DNA of 64,000 nucleotides from Methanocella arvoryzae MRE50. GTDB taxonomy: Archaea; Halobacteriota; Methanocellia; Methanocellales; Methanocellaceae. The notes under the pieces were generated by a model. It ran no database searches. It was not told the DNA's origin and worked only from the letters and a program-made list of their open reading frames with translations. Positions 52,659 to 63,543 of this stretch are shown in pieces. The DNA is taken from the NCBI RefSeq assembly GCF_000063445.1, contig NC_009464.1, positions 2,294,001 through 2,358,000 on the forward strand, given 5' to 3'. How positions within the stretch are numbered: position 1 is the stretch's first letter; each line of letters opens with the position of its first letter. Position numbers and translations under genes: made by a program.

Positions 52659-53993
52659 ATGTCCGATTTTTTTGACGTCCGGGAGATGTACGGCTACACT
52701 ACTGCCATAGTGTACGACAACGGGGAGATCGATGAGATCTCCACTCACTTCGTTTCGGGTGCGGCAGCCCGGGCTATCGTAGGGGGCTCGTACGGCTTCA
52801 CTACGGCTGACGACCCTTCGAAGGCGAAAGAGGCGATCGAGACCGCCATTCAGCTCGCGAAGCGGCTGGACCGGATCAACCCCCGGAAGAAGATCGAGAT
52901 GGCTCCTATTCCAAAAGGTGGCAAGGAAGTCTACCGGGTGAAGAAGAACCCGGGCGACGTTTCTATGTCTCAGAAGCAGGACCTGCTCAAGTCTATCGAA
53001 GACGCCATGCGGGAGAGGGACAAGAACGGCCTGATCAAGAGCACCCGCCTCAACTATTCTGAGGCTTTCTCTCATAACATCCACTACACTTCCTCAGGCG
53101 AGCGTATTGAGTATGACATGTACCGGACAGGGTTCAGCTGTTCTGCGGTAGCCGGGGAAGGCAGCGCTCTGCAGGTCGGGCGGCGGAGCTACTTCAACGT
53201 GGGGGGATTCGAGATATTCGACCAGTGCGACCCTGTCGAGCTGGCCCGGGAAGCGGTCGACGAGGTTTACGCTCTGCTGTCCGCGAAGCCCGCTCCGTCC
53301 GGGAAGTTCGACGTCATCTGTGACCCAGAACTGGCGGGGGTGTTCATCCACGAGGCAGTGGGCCACGCGTCGGAGGCGGACACGGTTCTTGACGGGGACT
53401 CCTGTCTCGAGGGCCGGATAGGGCAGCAGATCGGCAGTGAACTGGTGACGGTGAAGGACGATCCGACGCTGCTTAAGTACGGCTACTATCCTTACGACAG
53501 CGAGGGCGTGCCCTCTCACTCGAAGACGCTCATCGAAAACGGCGTCATGAAGGCTTACCTGAACTCCCGGGAGACCGCGGCGAAGCTCGGGGGCGCCCCC
53601 GGCAATGCCCGGGCCGGCGGGCTGGCGAGGCCGGTGGTGCGGATGAGCAACACTTTCATCGACAACGGCGAGCTCAGTAAAGACGAGGTATTCGAGGGCG
53701 TGAACGGCATCTACCTGAAAGGCTCCCGGGGCGGCCAGGTGAACACCGGGGAAGGGGTGTTCCAGTTCAACGCGGTCATGGGATATCTTCTGAAAGACGG
53801 CAAGATCGGCGACTGCATCCGTGACGTCTCCCTGTCTGGGAATACGCTGAAGACGCTGAACAACATCGTCCGGGTGGGCAACGATCTAGACTTCCACTCG
53901 GGCCGGTGCGGCAAAGCCGGCCAGGGCGTGCCCGTCGGGGACGGCTCGCCGCATATTCTCATCAAGGACGCCGTCGTAGGGGGGTCTTCGTAA
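52659..53993 (+). CDS. tldD: TldD metalloprotease subunit
   Basis: 444 residues. The zinc motif HEAVGHASEAD (about 225) marks the catalytic subunit of the TldD-TldE protease, which trims unfolded peptides and in bacteria processes microcin B17 and PQQ-like precursors. The start at 52659 has GGTGA four bases upstream; the TTG at 52641 lies upstream of that site. TAATG junction with tldE. Confidence 0.9.
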   Translation: MSDFFDVREMYGYTTAIVYDNGEIDEISTHFVSGAAARAIVGGSYGFTTADDPSKAKEAIETAIQLAKRLDRINPRKKIEMAPIPKGGKEVYRVKKNPGDVSMSQKQDLLKSIEDAMRERDKNGLIKSTRLNYSEAFSHNIHYTSSGERIEYDMYRTGFSCSAVAGEGSALQVGRRSYFNVGGFEIFDQCDPVELAREAVDEVYALLSAKPAPSGKFDVICDPELAGVFIHEAVGHASEADTVLDGDSCLEGRIGQQIGSELVTVKDDPTLLKYGYYPYDSEGVPSHSKTLIENGVMKAYLNSRETAAKLGGAPGNARAGGLARPVVRMSNTFIDNGELSKDEVFEGVNGIYLKGSRGGQVNTGEGVFQFNAVMGYLLKDGKIGDCIRDVSLSGNTLKTLNNIVRVGNDLDFHSGRCGKAGQGVPVGDGSPHILIKDAVVGGSS

Positions 53994-55312
53994 TGATAGA
54001 CGCCAACAAGTTAGTCGACCTGGCGATCAGGCTGGGAGCGAGCGACGCCGAAGTCTACGCGGCCTCAGGAAAGATCATCACTGTAGAGACTGAGCACGGC
54101 GAATTAGGGCACGCGGAAGAGAGCATTTCCGAAGGGGCGGGTATCCGGGTGATCGTCGACGGGGCGGAGGGCTATTCTTCCTCCAACGACCCGTTCAGGT
54201 TCGAGGACGCAGTCAAAGCTGCCATCGTCTGTGCAAAGGCAAGGCCGAAGGACCCGGCGCTGAAAGGTTTGCCTCTCAAGCCTCAGGCGTATCCGGGCGT
54301 ATCTGGCATTTACGATCAAAGGGTGGCCGACATCAGCCTCGACCAGTGCGTAGACCTCGCCGCCGGCATGATCAGGGCGGCAAAAGAGGATAAGGGCACA
54401 TCAGTCACTGCCGCCAAGTTCTCCAGCGTGGTGAGCGACACAGTCATCGCCAACTCGAACGGGGTCTTAGTCGAAGACCGGGAAACCGTGGTCATGGGCT
54501 ACGTGGACGTCATCATCAAGGAAGACGGCCAGGTCTCCACCGGCTTCGAGTACGACGTAGCACGATCACTGAGCCTCGACCTCGGCTCGGTCGGCACCAG
54601 GGCCTCAAAGCTCGCCCGGGACTCGCTGGGCTCGTCACACGTGAGCGAACAGACTAGTGACGTACTGCTCGGCCCCTTCGCCTTCGGCGACCTGCTCGAG
54701 TCCACGCTGCTATCGTCGGTCAGCGCGGAGAACGTCCAGAAAGGGCGCTCCGGCCTCGCGGGCAGGGTCGGGGAAAAGATCGCCGTGCCGGAACTGACCA
54801 TAGTGGACGACGGCCTGCTGACAGGGGGGCTGGGAACGTCGAAGTCCGACGACGAAGGCGTGCCGTCGCAGCGCACCGAAATCGTGACCGACGGAACGCT
54901 CACATCCTTCCTGTACGACTCTTATACGGCAGGCAAGGAGGGCAGAGAGTCGACCGGCAACGCCGTCAGAGGATCGTACAGCACCCCGCCTAAAATCGGC
55001 GCCCGCAACGTCCTGTTCGAGTTCCCGAGAAGCGACGTGATCAAGGAGACTAAGAAAGGTATCTACGTCAACTCCGTGATCGGCGCCCACACCGCCAACC
55101 CCATCACCGGCGACTTCTCCGTCGAATGCCGCAACGCCTTCGTAGTGGAGAATGGGGTCATGGTAAAGCCCGTCAAGTCCCTCATGCTTAGCGGCAACGT
55201 CTTCGATCTGTTGAAGAAGATCGACGGCATGGGCAAAGACGACCGGCTGACCGGCGCCATCATATCGCCGACTGTAAGGGTCAAGGAGATGCGCGTCACA
55301 CCTGGCGCATAG
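53993..55312 (+). CDS. tldE: TldE (PmbA) protease partner subunit
   Basis: 439 residues, same fold as TldD but without the HExxxH motif, as expected for the non-catalytic partner (PmbA). Starts MIDANKLVDLAIRLGASDAEVY. It overlaps the tldD stop by one base, ensuring equal synthesis of the heterodimer. No modified-peptide precursor gene was seen nearby. Confidence 0.89.
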   Translation: MIDANKLVDLAIRLGASDAEVYAASGKIITVETEHGELGHAEESISEGAGIRVIVDGAEGYSSSNDPFRFEDAVKAAIVCAKARPKDPALKGLPLKPQAYPGVSGIYDQRVADISLDQCVDLAAGMIRAAKEDKGTSVTAAKFSSVVSDTVIANSNGVLVEDRETVVMGYVDVIIKEDGQVSTGFEYDVARSLSLDLGSVGTRASKLARDSLGSSHVSEQTSDVLLGPFAFGDLLESTLLSSVSAENVQKGRSGLAGRVGEKIAVPELTIVDDGLLTGGLGTSKSDDEGVPSQRTEIVTDGTLTSFLYDSYTAGKEGRESTGNAVRGSYSTPPKIGARNVLFEFPRSDVIKETKKGIYVNSVIGAHTANPITGDFSVECRNAFVVENGVMVKPVKSLMLSGNVFDLLKKIDGMGKDDRLTGAIISPTVRVKEMRVTPGA

Positions 55313-55469
55313 TGAAATAAATAGGTGGTCGGAAGCATGTCGGAGATATCATGGCATTTTTTACTTATGAGTCTCCGGTATTTTTTAAAAACGCATTGCA
55401 ATAATGAATCGTAACACAATGACTTATCTTACAGTATCATCACTCAGTTTTATCTCATAGCCAGTGACC

Positions 55470-56030
55470 TTATTTTGTTTTGTTATATATACCCATATTG
55501 AGGATTGACCATTTGATCTGTGATTTTATAGGTATGGTAACATTACTGTAGCTTTCGTTTGCGGTGCTGGTCGTAACGACTGGCGAGTCCCAGTGCTCTC
55601 CTGTTTTTAAATCGATCGACTGATTATCAAATAACAGGTTTATTGTACCGTTTTTACTAACTCCGGTTACGATTGCGCCGGACTGTAAATTATAGTTATA
55701 TGTGTAGATCCCCACTGCTGTTGTATTTTGGTCGATGGTCCATGGGCGTGAATACCTGTATGTGTATCCGTATAATAGTTTAAGGCTTTCATTCACAGTG
55801 GTATATTCTGAGGGGCTGTTGGGATCGAATCTAAGCGGGGCTAATTCTAGCGGTGGAAATGTGTAGTTGCCTTCGATTACATTGCCGTTGTTGTAGCAGG
55901 TTTCGTGGATGGCCACATATCTGTCTGTGGGCAACAGGTCATTTCCGGCGGCGTTGTTAACGCAGCCTGTGCAGATAATAATAACTATGGGTAGTATCAT
56001 GAAAACTTGCCACTGTTTCATAATCTTCAT
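55470..56030 (-). CDS. Small lipoprotein, AT-rich gene
   Basis: 186 residues. Lipobox near TGC (Cys about 23) after a hydrophobic stretch. Mature part rich in Asn, Thr and Tyr with several possible N-glycosylation sites (NGT, NES). Function unknown. Base composition and AT-rich codons set it and its neighbour apart from the surrounding genes, suggesting transfer. Confidence 0.6.
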   Translation of the reverse strand: MKIMKQWQVFMILPIVIIICTGCVNNAAGNDLLPTDRYVAIHETCYNNGNVIEGNYTFPPLELAPLRFDPNSPSEYTTVNESLKLLYGYTYRYSRPWTIDQNTTAVGIYTYNYNLQSGAIVTGVSKNGTINLLFDNQSIDLKTGEHWDSPVVTTSTANESYSNVTIPIKSQIKWSILNMGIYNKTK

Positions 56031-56095
56031 CCTTGTTCGATTTGTTATGGTTTTTTATAGTATATAATAAAATAAACACCCCATAAGGGGGTGTT

Positions 56096-57248
56096 TCAAG
56101 GGTGTGATGGATACGTGCTTCCTGAATATCTGGTTAGATATACATTTGCAGTACCGTTGGTAACGCTGAAGTACGGGGGAATAGCGTAGAGTGAGTAGTC
56201 AGTGTAGTTCGCGTTTGACACTCCGGTCGTGACATATTCGAATAGGTGGAATGTGTCAGCCATGTTTTCATAATTCCCGGCAACATCTGAAACATGGACA
56301 TTGTTCACTGTGTTCCAGTTCACGGTTGCAGTGCGGGATTCGCCGGATTGATAGTACTTTTCAAGTGCTATATCGGCATCACCGCAAATCTGGGTTACCG
56401 GTAACTGATAGATCCTATCTAAGCTCACTCCGGTGTTTAAATCGGTTACACCGTACTCAACGTAATTGTAGTCCCTTGATCCAGAGGTCCAGGCTTTTAC
56501 GTAAACGGAGAATGTATCGCCGATCGGGAAGGTCGCATGGTCTCTTACATGGCCCGTTAACGGATCATTATAGTTAGCGTCGTAGAAATTAAAAATCGCA
56601 TTGTTACCGCTCCTTATGATTTGTACGCAGTTTTCCGCCCCTTTACCATCCGTTCTGTCTCCCATGAGGTGGAATACCAGTTCATCAAAGGGTCCTGTAC
56701 TGCTATCCTGCAAGTGTGTCAAACCTGGGATCGTCCCGCTTATGGTTGCAGAATATATCGAGTATTCTTTATATCCATATGATAAGTACGTATTGGACCA
56801 ATGATCATCCGGTACGTAAACGGGGTTCCGAGCGGGGAGGGAATCGGTAACTATGCCCAGTGTCTTGGTTGATGCTAGTTGATTAGGTGGTGTTGTAGTA
56901 GTTGGCCGTGGCTTCTCCTCGTAGACGATTTTCGTGATCTCCTTGTCATTTATCTTATAATAAGGAGAGTCTTTATATTCGATATAATTAGGAAGTGTTT
57001 TAGCCCTTCCAGCAACGTAATCCTCGATGGCTTTTGCCATGGCATCTTGTTCAGTTTGATTTTTTATTTTCAACTGGTCATCTGAAACAGGAAGTTTTTG
57101 CTGCTCATTCAGTTTAATTTGCTCGTTCATCAGTTCCTGTTCATTTTTTTTTCTGAACAGGATTATCGGTTTGTGCTTGTGCGATCGATGCAAAACAAAG
57201 TGTTCCCATTAGAACAAATATTATACACTTCGTAAGTATGCTTTTCAC
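56096..57248 (-). CDS. Secreted protein gene with frame break at an A9 tract
   Basis: The main frame (to 57193) lacks a signal peptide, but a second frame starting GTG at 57248, five bases after GGTGA, encodes a perfect one (VKSILTKCIIFVLMGTLCFA then SIAQAQ). The two frames meet at a run of nine A on the coding strand (57144-57152); eight A would fuse them into one 383-residue protein. The mature part has a helical, charged region, then beta-rich sequence ending near a cell-surface-like domain. Slippage, phase variation or a sequence error are all possible. Confidence 0.65.
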
Positions 57249-57588
57249 ATTTCTCACCTCAATTCGATGATTGAGGCATGAAAGGAATATTTATATAGCC
57301 TATATGAATACTACCTCATGCCTCAATGGCCATAAGGCACGGTGTGCTTTTCCAGGGCGCTGTGCCTTATGATATTGATATATAAGTATATTTGCCTATT
57401 ATATGATAATATATTTAAAGATTCTGTCACAATCGGTTGATCTAAAATGTATACCATAGTTCTATCAAAATACTGCCGCTGCGAAGTATCTCATAATAGT
57501 TAATTGTGGGTTATTTCCTTGAATTGGCTGCTGCAGTACATAGATCAGTCATTTAATTAAGGCGTTTTTATATCTTTGACAATTTGCG
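57249..57588. promoter_or_regulatory. Promoter with nested inverted repeats
   Basis: An 11-bp inverted repeat TTGAGGCATGA (57271-57281) / TCATGCCTCAA (57316-57326) surrounds a TATA box (minus-strand TATATAAATA, about 57284-57297). A second imperfect inverted repeat, AAGGCAC (57334-57340) / GTGCCTT (57362-57368), lies just upstream. The layout suggests tight regulation of the secreted-protein gene. The remainder is AT-rich without other features. Confidence 0.5.
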
Positions 57589-57810
57589 GTGAACATACAA
57601 GAGAAAGACCTGCGCAGCGGCATCGAATTTTTCAGCGACGTGTACCTCGTAGGCACCATTCCCCCCAACAGTCAGGTCTCGTACCAGTTCACCACCCCCG
57701 AGCACCGGGAAGCCTACAGCGTGACTGCTGACATCAAAGTCTACTGGGGCGAGCACGCCGAGTTCAACAGCACTTACAAGAAGCCCTTCACGCTCGTCGG
57801 CCTGCCCTGA
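57589..57810 (+). CDS. Short beta-rich protein, perhaps a gene remnant
   Basis: 73 residues from a GTG start, composed of beta strands (VSYQFTTPEHREAYSVTADIKVYW) like the last strands of a CARDB or COG1361 domain. It lacks a signal peptide. It may be a 3' remnant of a larger surface-protein gene or a small protein with a leaderless mRNA (TATA-like TTTTTATAT at about 57565-57573). Confidence 0.4.
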   Translation: MNIQEKDLRSGIEFFSDVYLVGTIPPNSQVSYQFTTPEHREAYSVTADIKVYWGEHAEFNSTYKKPFTLVGLP

Positions 57811-57859
57811 CAGAGCATCGATATTTTTATCTTTTCTGCCGGCCAACAGGCCGGCCAGT

Positions 57860-58342
57860 ATGAAACTTGTATCCAGCGACCGCAAGCGCCGGGGCATGTC
57901 CCTGGACGCCATCACCGATTTTTTGAACAGTGCACCAGTAGGGCGGATGGCGACGATTAACCCGGACGGCACACCGTACGTGCTTCCGCTCCACTTCGCC
58001 TTCGAAGACGATCGAATATACGTGCACTGCGCTCTTGAGGGTAAAAAGCTGGACAACCTGCGCAGGAATCCGGCCGTATGCTTCGAGGCCGACGAAGTCC
58101 TTGACGTTCAAATCGTCTCTGAGAAGCCCTGCGCGAGCGGTACGTATTACCGCAGCGTCATCGCAAACGGGCAGGCTGCAATAGTCGACGATCCCGCCCG
58201 GAAGAGGCATATCCTGCAGGTCCTCATGGACAAGTATGCCTGGGGACGGAAACGCGGGGAAATGTCGGACGAGGCGATAGATGAGACCTGTGTCGTCGAG
58301 ATCATGGTCGAGGAGATCAGCGGCAAGGCCCGGCTGCCCTGA
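57860..58342 (+). CDS. Pyridoxamine 5'-phosphate oxidase-like flavin-binding protein
   Basis: 160 residues with the split-barrel pattern: APVGRMATINPDGTPYVLPL (about 29-48), then YVHCALEGKKLDNLRRNPAVCF. Such small proteins bind FMN, F420 or haem and act as reductases; in an F420-producing organism F420 is a reasonable cofactor guess. The start is preceded by a hairpin (GCCGGCC/GGCCGGC). Confidence 0.78.
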   Translation: MKLVSSDRKRRGMSLDAITDFLNSAPVGRMATINPDGTPYVLPLHFAFEDDRIYVHCALEGKKLDNLRRNPAVCFEADEVLDVQIVSEKPCASGTYYRSVIANGQAAIVDDPARKRHILQVLMDKYAWGRKRGEMSDEAIDETCVVEIMVEEISGKARLP

Positions 58343-58533
58343 GGCAATAAATTTATGCAAATTTTTCATTGATGTGTTTAAAGTGCCGGGGTCGACATTA
58401 TACATCAAAGTACTGCGTCTTTGCGCCAGCTGCAGCTCTATGGTAGCAGAACTCGCCGGACTTCCGGCAAGTATCCCGGGCGCTCATAGCTCAGGAGAAA
58501 GCAACAAATATATGCTTTTGGTTGCGTGTGATT

Positions 58534-59067
58534 ATGGGTAGTATTATCATGCGTGTTCACCGGGTGCTTGTAATTTTTATACTGGCGGCTGCAATCGTCA
58601 CCGTCTCCGGCTGCATCGAGTTCGGGGCGATGCCTGCGTCGCCCACATCTACGGCTGCGCTTCCCACCGTTTCCGATACGGCCACGCCCAGGCCACAGAT
58701 ACCTGACTCTCAGGTCGGCGTGATTCTCAAAGATGTCACCTCTAACCAGACGTCTGACGGCCAACAGCTGGAAAACCTGGTCCTGACTCTCACGAACACG
58801 GGAAGCACCGATCTCACTAGTGTCCGCTTCAACTATATCGCGAAGGACCCCGTAGCAGACGAATTACTAAGATCGGGCTCGGTGTCCGTAGGCGCCATCC
58901 CTGCGGGCGGCCAGACCGACGTGTTCGTCTCCTTGCCCAGATACGAGTATCTCCGTGCCATGACCTTTAGCGCCAACGTCTGCTGGGGCAACGATCCGGA
59001 GTACGTCAACGATCAGGCCGGACCGTGGTCCATATCGTTAGTGACCCACCAGTTCTGGGAAAAATAG
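58534..59067 (+). CDS. Lipoprotein with FxLYD/CARDB-like domain
   Basis: About 177 residues. Lipobox VSGC, a Thr/Pro linker, and a beta-sandwich domain (LENLVLTLTNTGSTDLTSVRFNY) of the kind found in archaeal surface lipoproteins. A TATA-like AAATATAT at 58505-58512 places transcription start at the ATG 58534, suggesting a leaderless mRNA; ATG 58549 is an alternative. Confidence 0.65.
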   Translation: MGSIIMRVHRVLVIFILAAAIVTVSGCIEFGAMPASPTSTAALPTVSDTATPRPQIPDSQVGVILKDVTSNQTSDGQQLENLVLTLTNTGSTDLTSVRFNYIAKDPVADELLRSGSVSVGAIPAGGQTDVFVSLPRYEYLRAMTFSANVCWGNDPEYVNDQAGPWSISLVTHQFWEK

Positions 59068-59107
59068 TAGAATGGGAGAGGGTCTTATTGTAAGACCTTC
59101 TCTAAAC

Positions 59108-60475
59108 TTAGTTTCTAAAGCTCTGGATCGGAGCAGGTATTCTGCCCCCTCTGCGGACGAAGCCCGCCGAGGAGTGCCTGTTCAGAGCCATGACGGGGCT
59201 GCCGCCGAGCAGGCCGCCGAACTCGACGTACTCTCCTTCTTTGCCGGCCGGTATGATGCGGACGCCGGTGGTCTTGTTGTTGACCATGCCTATCGCGCAC
59301 TCGTCGGCTATAATGGCGGAAAGCGTCTCCGGCTCGGTATCTCCAGGTACTACAATCATGTCGAGGCCGACGGAGCAGACGCTGGTCATGGCTTCGAGCT
59401 TGTCGATGCCGATGGCGCCTGCCTTGAGGGCTTCCACCATGCCCGCGTCCTCGCTGACCGGGATGAATGCGCCGGAGAGGCCGCCGGTGTACGAGGTAGC
59501 CATGGCGCCGCCTTTCTTGACGGCGTCGGTCAGCAACGCGAGAGCTGCGGTGGTGCCGTGGGTGCCGCACCGCTCCAGGCCCATGACTTCGAGGATGTTC
59601 GCTACCGAGTCGCCCTCCGCCGGGGTGGGGGCGAGGGAGAGGTCTACGATGCCGAAGGGCACGTTGAGCCGCTCGGCCATTTCCCTGCCGACCAGTTCGC
59701 CCATGCGGGTGATCTTGAAGGATGTCCGCTTGATGGTTTCGGATAGCTGCCCCAGATCTGCGTCCGGCATCTTCGCCAGCACTGCCCTGACCACTCCGGG
59801 GCCCGAGATGCCGACATTGATGACGGTCTCGGGCTCGCCGTCCCCGTGGAAGGCACCGGCCATGAACGGGTTGTCCGTGGGGGCGTTGGCGAAGACGACC
59901 AGCTTGGCACAGCCTATCGGGTCGATGGCTGCAGTCTTCTTGATCACGTGGCCCATCAGCAGGATGGCGTCCATGTTGATGCCGCTCTTCGTGGTGGCAA
60001 CGTTGATCGAGCTGCATACTCTGTCCGTCGAAGTAAGTGCCTTCGGGATCGAGTTGATGAGGGCCGAGTCGCCTACTGTGAAGCCTTTGTGGACGAGGGC
60101 GCCGTACCCGCCGATGAAGTCGATTTCGAGCTGTTTGGCCGCCCTGTCGAGAGTTCTGGCGATGGTGACTGCGGCGTCGACCGCCTCGTCCTCGCTCAGG
60201 CCGGCCACTGCGGCATCTAAGATATTGGCAATCGGGGTGACTGCTATGCGCTTGTTGACGATGGGAATGCCGAACTTAGCCTCTACGGCTCTGGCTTCGC
60301 TGACCAGGCTTTTCGCCCTCGTCGTAATAGTCTCGTAGACGTTATCCCGCATCGTGTCGATGTCGGGGGATATGCACCCCCGGAGATTGATCCCCATGGT
60401 GACCGTGCGGATGTCCAGGTGCTGGGCCTGGATCATGTCGACGGTCTCGAGGATCTCCTCAATGGAGTATATCAT
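59108..60475 (-). CDS. UPF0210 (DUF711) family protein
   Basis: 455 residues. The conserved N-terminus ([28 protein letters not shown]) and [16 protein letters not shown] identify the UPF0210 family, related in fold to pyruvate formate-lyase-like proteins but lacking the glycyl radical motif; biochemical role unknown. It follows the ACT-domain gene with a three-base gap, the usual pairing for this family. Confidence 0.85.
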   Translation of the reverse strand: MIYSIEEILETVDMIQAQHLDIRTVTMGINLRGCISPDIDTMRDNVYETITTRAKSLVSEARAVEAKFGIPIVNKRIAVTPIANILDAAVAGLSEDEAVDAAVTIARTLDRAAKQLEIDFIGGYGALVHKGFTVGDSALINSIPKALTSTDRVCSSINVATTKSGINMDAILLMGHVIKKTAAIDPIGCAKLVVFANAPTDNPFMAGAFHGDGEPETVINVGISGPGVVRAVLAKMPDADLGQLSETIKRTSFKITRMGELVGREMAERLNVPFGIVDLSLAPTPAEGDSVANILEVMGLERCGTHGTTAALALLTDAVKKGGAMATSYTGGLSGAFIPVSEDAGMVEALKAGAIGIDKLEAMTSVCSVGLDMIVVPGDTEPETLSAIIADECAIGMVNNKTTGVRIIPAGKEGEYVEFGGLLGGSPVMALNRHSSAGFVRRGGRIPAPIQSFRN

Positions 60476-60478
60476 GGG

Positions 60479-60760
60479 TTACACCCTGTGCATGAACTTG
60501 AAGATGTTTTCGTGCTGCACCGTAATCTGGACGCCCTGCTCTTTTCCCAGCTTCTGCATGGTTTCCTGCAGCTTCCCCAGGTCGTGGTCGGTGATGTCTG
60601 CAATGAGGATCATCGTGAACAGGCCCTGTACGATCGTCTGGCTCAGGTCTTCGATGTTGATGTTGAGATCTGCAAGCGCCCTGGTGATCGCGGCGATGAT
60701 GCCGGGGTGGTCGATACCTGTGACGGTGATAACGGCTCTCTCTTTAGTGGATTTTTGCAT
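60479..60760 (-). CDS. ACT-domain protein (UPF0237)
   Basis: 93 residues: a single ACT domain ([24 protein letters not shown]) with a Gly-containing ligand loop, typical of GcvR-like UPF0237 proteins that pair with UPF0210. Probably senses an amino acid. Eleven bases separate it from trmG10. Confidence 0.85.
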   Translation of the reverse strand: MQKSTKERAVITVTGIDHPGIIAAITRALADLNINIEDLSQTIVQGLFTMILIADITDHDLGKLQETMQKLGKEQGVQITVQHENIFKFMHRV

Positions 60761-60771
60761 GTGCGAACCTC

Positions 60772-61788
60772 TCAGGATTTAGTGATGACTGCGAAATTTC
60801 TCGTCAGGCTTTTGTGAATGCGCTGCCTGTGCGTTTCAATGACAGTAAAGCCAGCATCGGTTAAGAGTTTTTCCATCGGCGCTTTCGAGACGACGACCGC
60901 CCGGCAACCGGGTTTCAGCACCCGGAACATCTCTCTGAGCGCTCCGGTGTAGAATGCATCTATTGAAGCGGCGGCGATGGGGGTGGACTGTCCATAGGGG
61001 AAATCGGTGACCATGGCGTCGACTGAGTCGTCTTTGATGCCCATTCGTAGGGAATCCTCCCAGATCACGTCGTAGTTCGTACCATAGTGGCGCAGGTTCT
61101 TGCGGGTGCCATAGACCATCTTCTTCTGGATATCGCAGCCCACCACGTGGATGTCCGGGCTGATGAGGCCGGCCTCAACCAGCGTGCCCCCGGTGCCGGA
61201 GAACGGGTCGAGTATCCAGCCTTCGCTGATCCGGGTGAGGTTTACGACTGCCCGGGAGATGCGGGGCATCAGCACGCCGGGAAGGAAAAACGGCTTCTTC
61301 AGCGGCGCCCTTTCGTCGAACCCCCGCCGGTCTGTCTCTGCCAGCCGTCGCCCGAAGATACACACGCCTTCTGTCACGATCGCCCGGAACATGACGTCGG
61401 GATTTTCGAGGCTGACAGGGTAGCCGCGGCGCCAGATAGCTGCGCCGAGCTTTCTTTCGAATGTGGCAGAAATGCCGCCGTAGTTTTTCACCCTGCTCAC
61501 CCTGACGACGAAGCTCTGCCCGTATTTCAGCTTCAGATCGGCAGTTTCTGCCATCTTCAGGATTTCTTCGGGCTCTGACGGAGCTACGAAGATCAGCTCG
61601 AGGATGCTGTGGGTGAGCGCCAGCCTGCGGGCGAGAACGCCCGGGTCAGCATCGGTCTCCAGGATGAGCGCCTGGTCATAGCTGCCCTTTACTGTGTACT
61701 GCCAGCCGTGTGCCTCAATGCACGCGATGACCTCGCTCTTCGGCAGCGTGTCGTGCTCCCCCGAAAGCTCGAAAACTAGTTGGCTCAT
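60772..61788 (-). CDS. trmG10: tRNA (guanine(10)-N2)-dimethyltransferase
   Basis: 338 residues. A THUMP RNA-binding domain (about 50-150) precedes a Rossmann methyltransferase with [14 protein letters not shown] for SAM binding and DFPYG in place of the usual DPPYG catalytic motif, consistent with a G10 N2-methylase. It modifies the tRNA core. Confidence 0.84.
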   Translation of the reverse strand: MSQLVFELSGEHDTLPKSEVIACIEAHGWQYTVKGSYDQALILETDADPGVLARRLALTHSILELIFVAPSEPEEILKMAETADLKLKYGQSFVVRVSRVKNYGGISATFERKLGAAIWRRGYPVSLENPDVMFRAIVTEGVCIFGRRLAETDRRGFDERAPLKKPFFLPGVLMPRISRAVVNLTRISEGWILDPFSGTGGTLVEAGLISPDIHVVGCDIQKKMVYGTRKNLRHYGTNYDVIWEDSLRMGIKDDSVDAMVTDFPYGQSTPIAAASIDAFYTGALREMFRVLKPGCRAVVVSKAPMEKLLTDAGFTVIETHRQRIHKSLTRNFAVITKS

Positions 61789-61883
61789 CGCACCACAAAA
61801 CGCGCTGGTATGATATAATATTTGGGTACGGGAATGGTTGAGCCCGAGGAAAAATAGCCCTTGCCTGGTTTTACAGGGGTCGC

Positions 61884-63345
61884 TTACTTTTGCGGGTTGA
61901 ACCTGATCCGGTACACTGTTCCATTGCTCCGGTCGAGTGTCAGGTCTCCCCCTATCTGGGCTGCCAGTGATGTGACCAGCTGGATGCCCAGTGTGCCCGT
62001 GTTATAGATGTCCATGTCTTCAGGCAGGCCTACTCCATCGTCCCCGATGACCATGTCGATCCCTCTGGCATCCTCTTTCATATTCACCCACACTCTGCCT
62101 TTTCTGCCCCCCGGAAAGGCGTGCTTGAACGAGTTGGAGATGATCTCGTTGACCAGCAGCCCGCAGTGGATGGCAGCGTCGACGTCGAGGAAGATGTCTT
62201 TGATGTCGAGGTCGAAGCGGATCTGTTCCTGGGTGGCCCCGTACGAGTTGTACAGCGTGCCTGCGAGGCTGCGGACGTATTCGCCGAAGTCGATCTTGGA
62301 CAGGGACTCGGACCTGTAGAGCTTTTCGTGCACCAGCGCCATCGACCGGACCCGGTTCTGGCAGTCCTTAAAAATGTGCAGGTCCCGGTCATCCTTAATG
62401 TATGCGGACTGGAGGTTGAGGAGGCTGGAGATGATCTGCAGGTTGTTTTTTACCCTGTGGTGGATCTCTTTGAGGAGGACTTCCTTCTCTTTCAGCGAAT
62501 TGTTAAGCTGTTCCTCGGCAGCTTTCCGGTCCGATATGTCACGGCTGGACAGTATAGCCCCCGTCAGTCTGCCTTCGTCGTCGTACAGCAGATCCCCTGC
62601 CGCTTCCAGCCAGACGTAATGGCCGTCAGCGTGCCTGAACCGGAGCACGATCCTGCCGGGCAGCCCTTTGGACAGGTGTTCCTGAATCACCGCCGCCACT
62701 CTAGGGGCATCCAGGGGGTGCATGTAGAACAGCGCTGGCTTTCCGATCATCTCCTCAGGCTTGTACCCCAGGACCCTTTCCGCAGAGGGGCTGATGTACT
62801 GGTACCTGGCGGCGATGTCCGTGACGCTGACCACGTCCATCATGCTGTCGGTGATCATGCGGAGCCGCTTTTCGCTCTCTTTAAAGGCGGCCTCCAGCTT
62901 TCTCTGCTCGGTGATGTCCTTGATGAAAATGCGCATCGCCCGGTTTTCGGGCAGATAGTAGATTGTTTCCTTGTAGATGAGACCGCCGATCTCACTCTCT
63001 TATATATGACCGCTCGCCGCTCTTTTCTAAATCGGCGATCACATTGTCGAGGTCTCGCAGGGCATGGTGCTTTATACCCTTCTTCGTCAGGTCCGGGAAC
63101 ACCTTTTTCGCCGCAGGGTTAAGGTACCTGAGCTCCCCCGACAAAGATATCTCTATAATGGGGTTGGGGTATTGTTCAGGAAATGATGCCAGGTTGAATA
63201 TTTCTGCATCGGCTTTTTTCCTGCTCTCCTCAGCATCCTTCAAGCTTTTGATCTGTTTTTTTAGCTCCTCGATCTCTGCAAGTAGCTGGTCTCTGTCGCG
63301 ATCATCTTTGCCCCCGCCTCTGGTAAAAAACGCGTCCAGCCCCAT
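61884..63345 (-). pseudogene. PAS histidine kinase split by an AG-repeat frame break
   Basis: A first frame (62992-63345) encodes a charged coiled coil and the start of a PAS domain, ending after ERSYIRE. The second frame resumes with SEIGGLIYKETIYYL and carries the rest of that PAS, a second PAS, a HisKA_2-type box (HHRVKNNLQIISSLLNL) and an HATPase. The break lies in three AG units (62995-63000); one more AG would join the frames into a kinase of about 487 residues. The rest of the gene looks intact, so it may be a switchable gene, a recent mutation, or a sequence error. Confidence 0.7.
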
Positions 63346-63543
63346 GTAACTGTTATGTTACCCATACAATGATTATATCTTTTACTGTGTCCCCGCTGGC
63401 GGAATCACTTCAGACTGCTACAATTAAGGCTGATTGCAGGTCCGATACAGGCGCAGGTGCGGCGTCCTGAACCCTCTGTGCATTAACTTTTTCAAGCGTA
63501 TCTTTCGAAAAACCATAAGACAATACCTGTAAAATATGAGATC

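Noticed and set aside
59072-60338. Long plus-strand frames opposite the UPF0210 gene
   Set aside because: Antisense shadows of a conserved gene; no Shine-Dalgarno site or recognisable domain.
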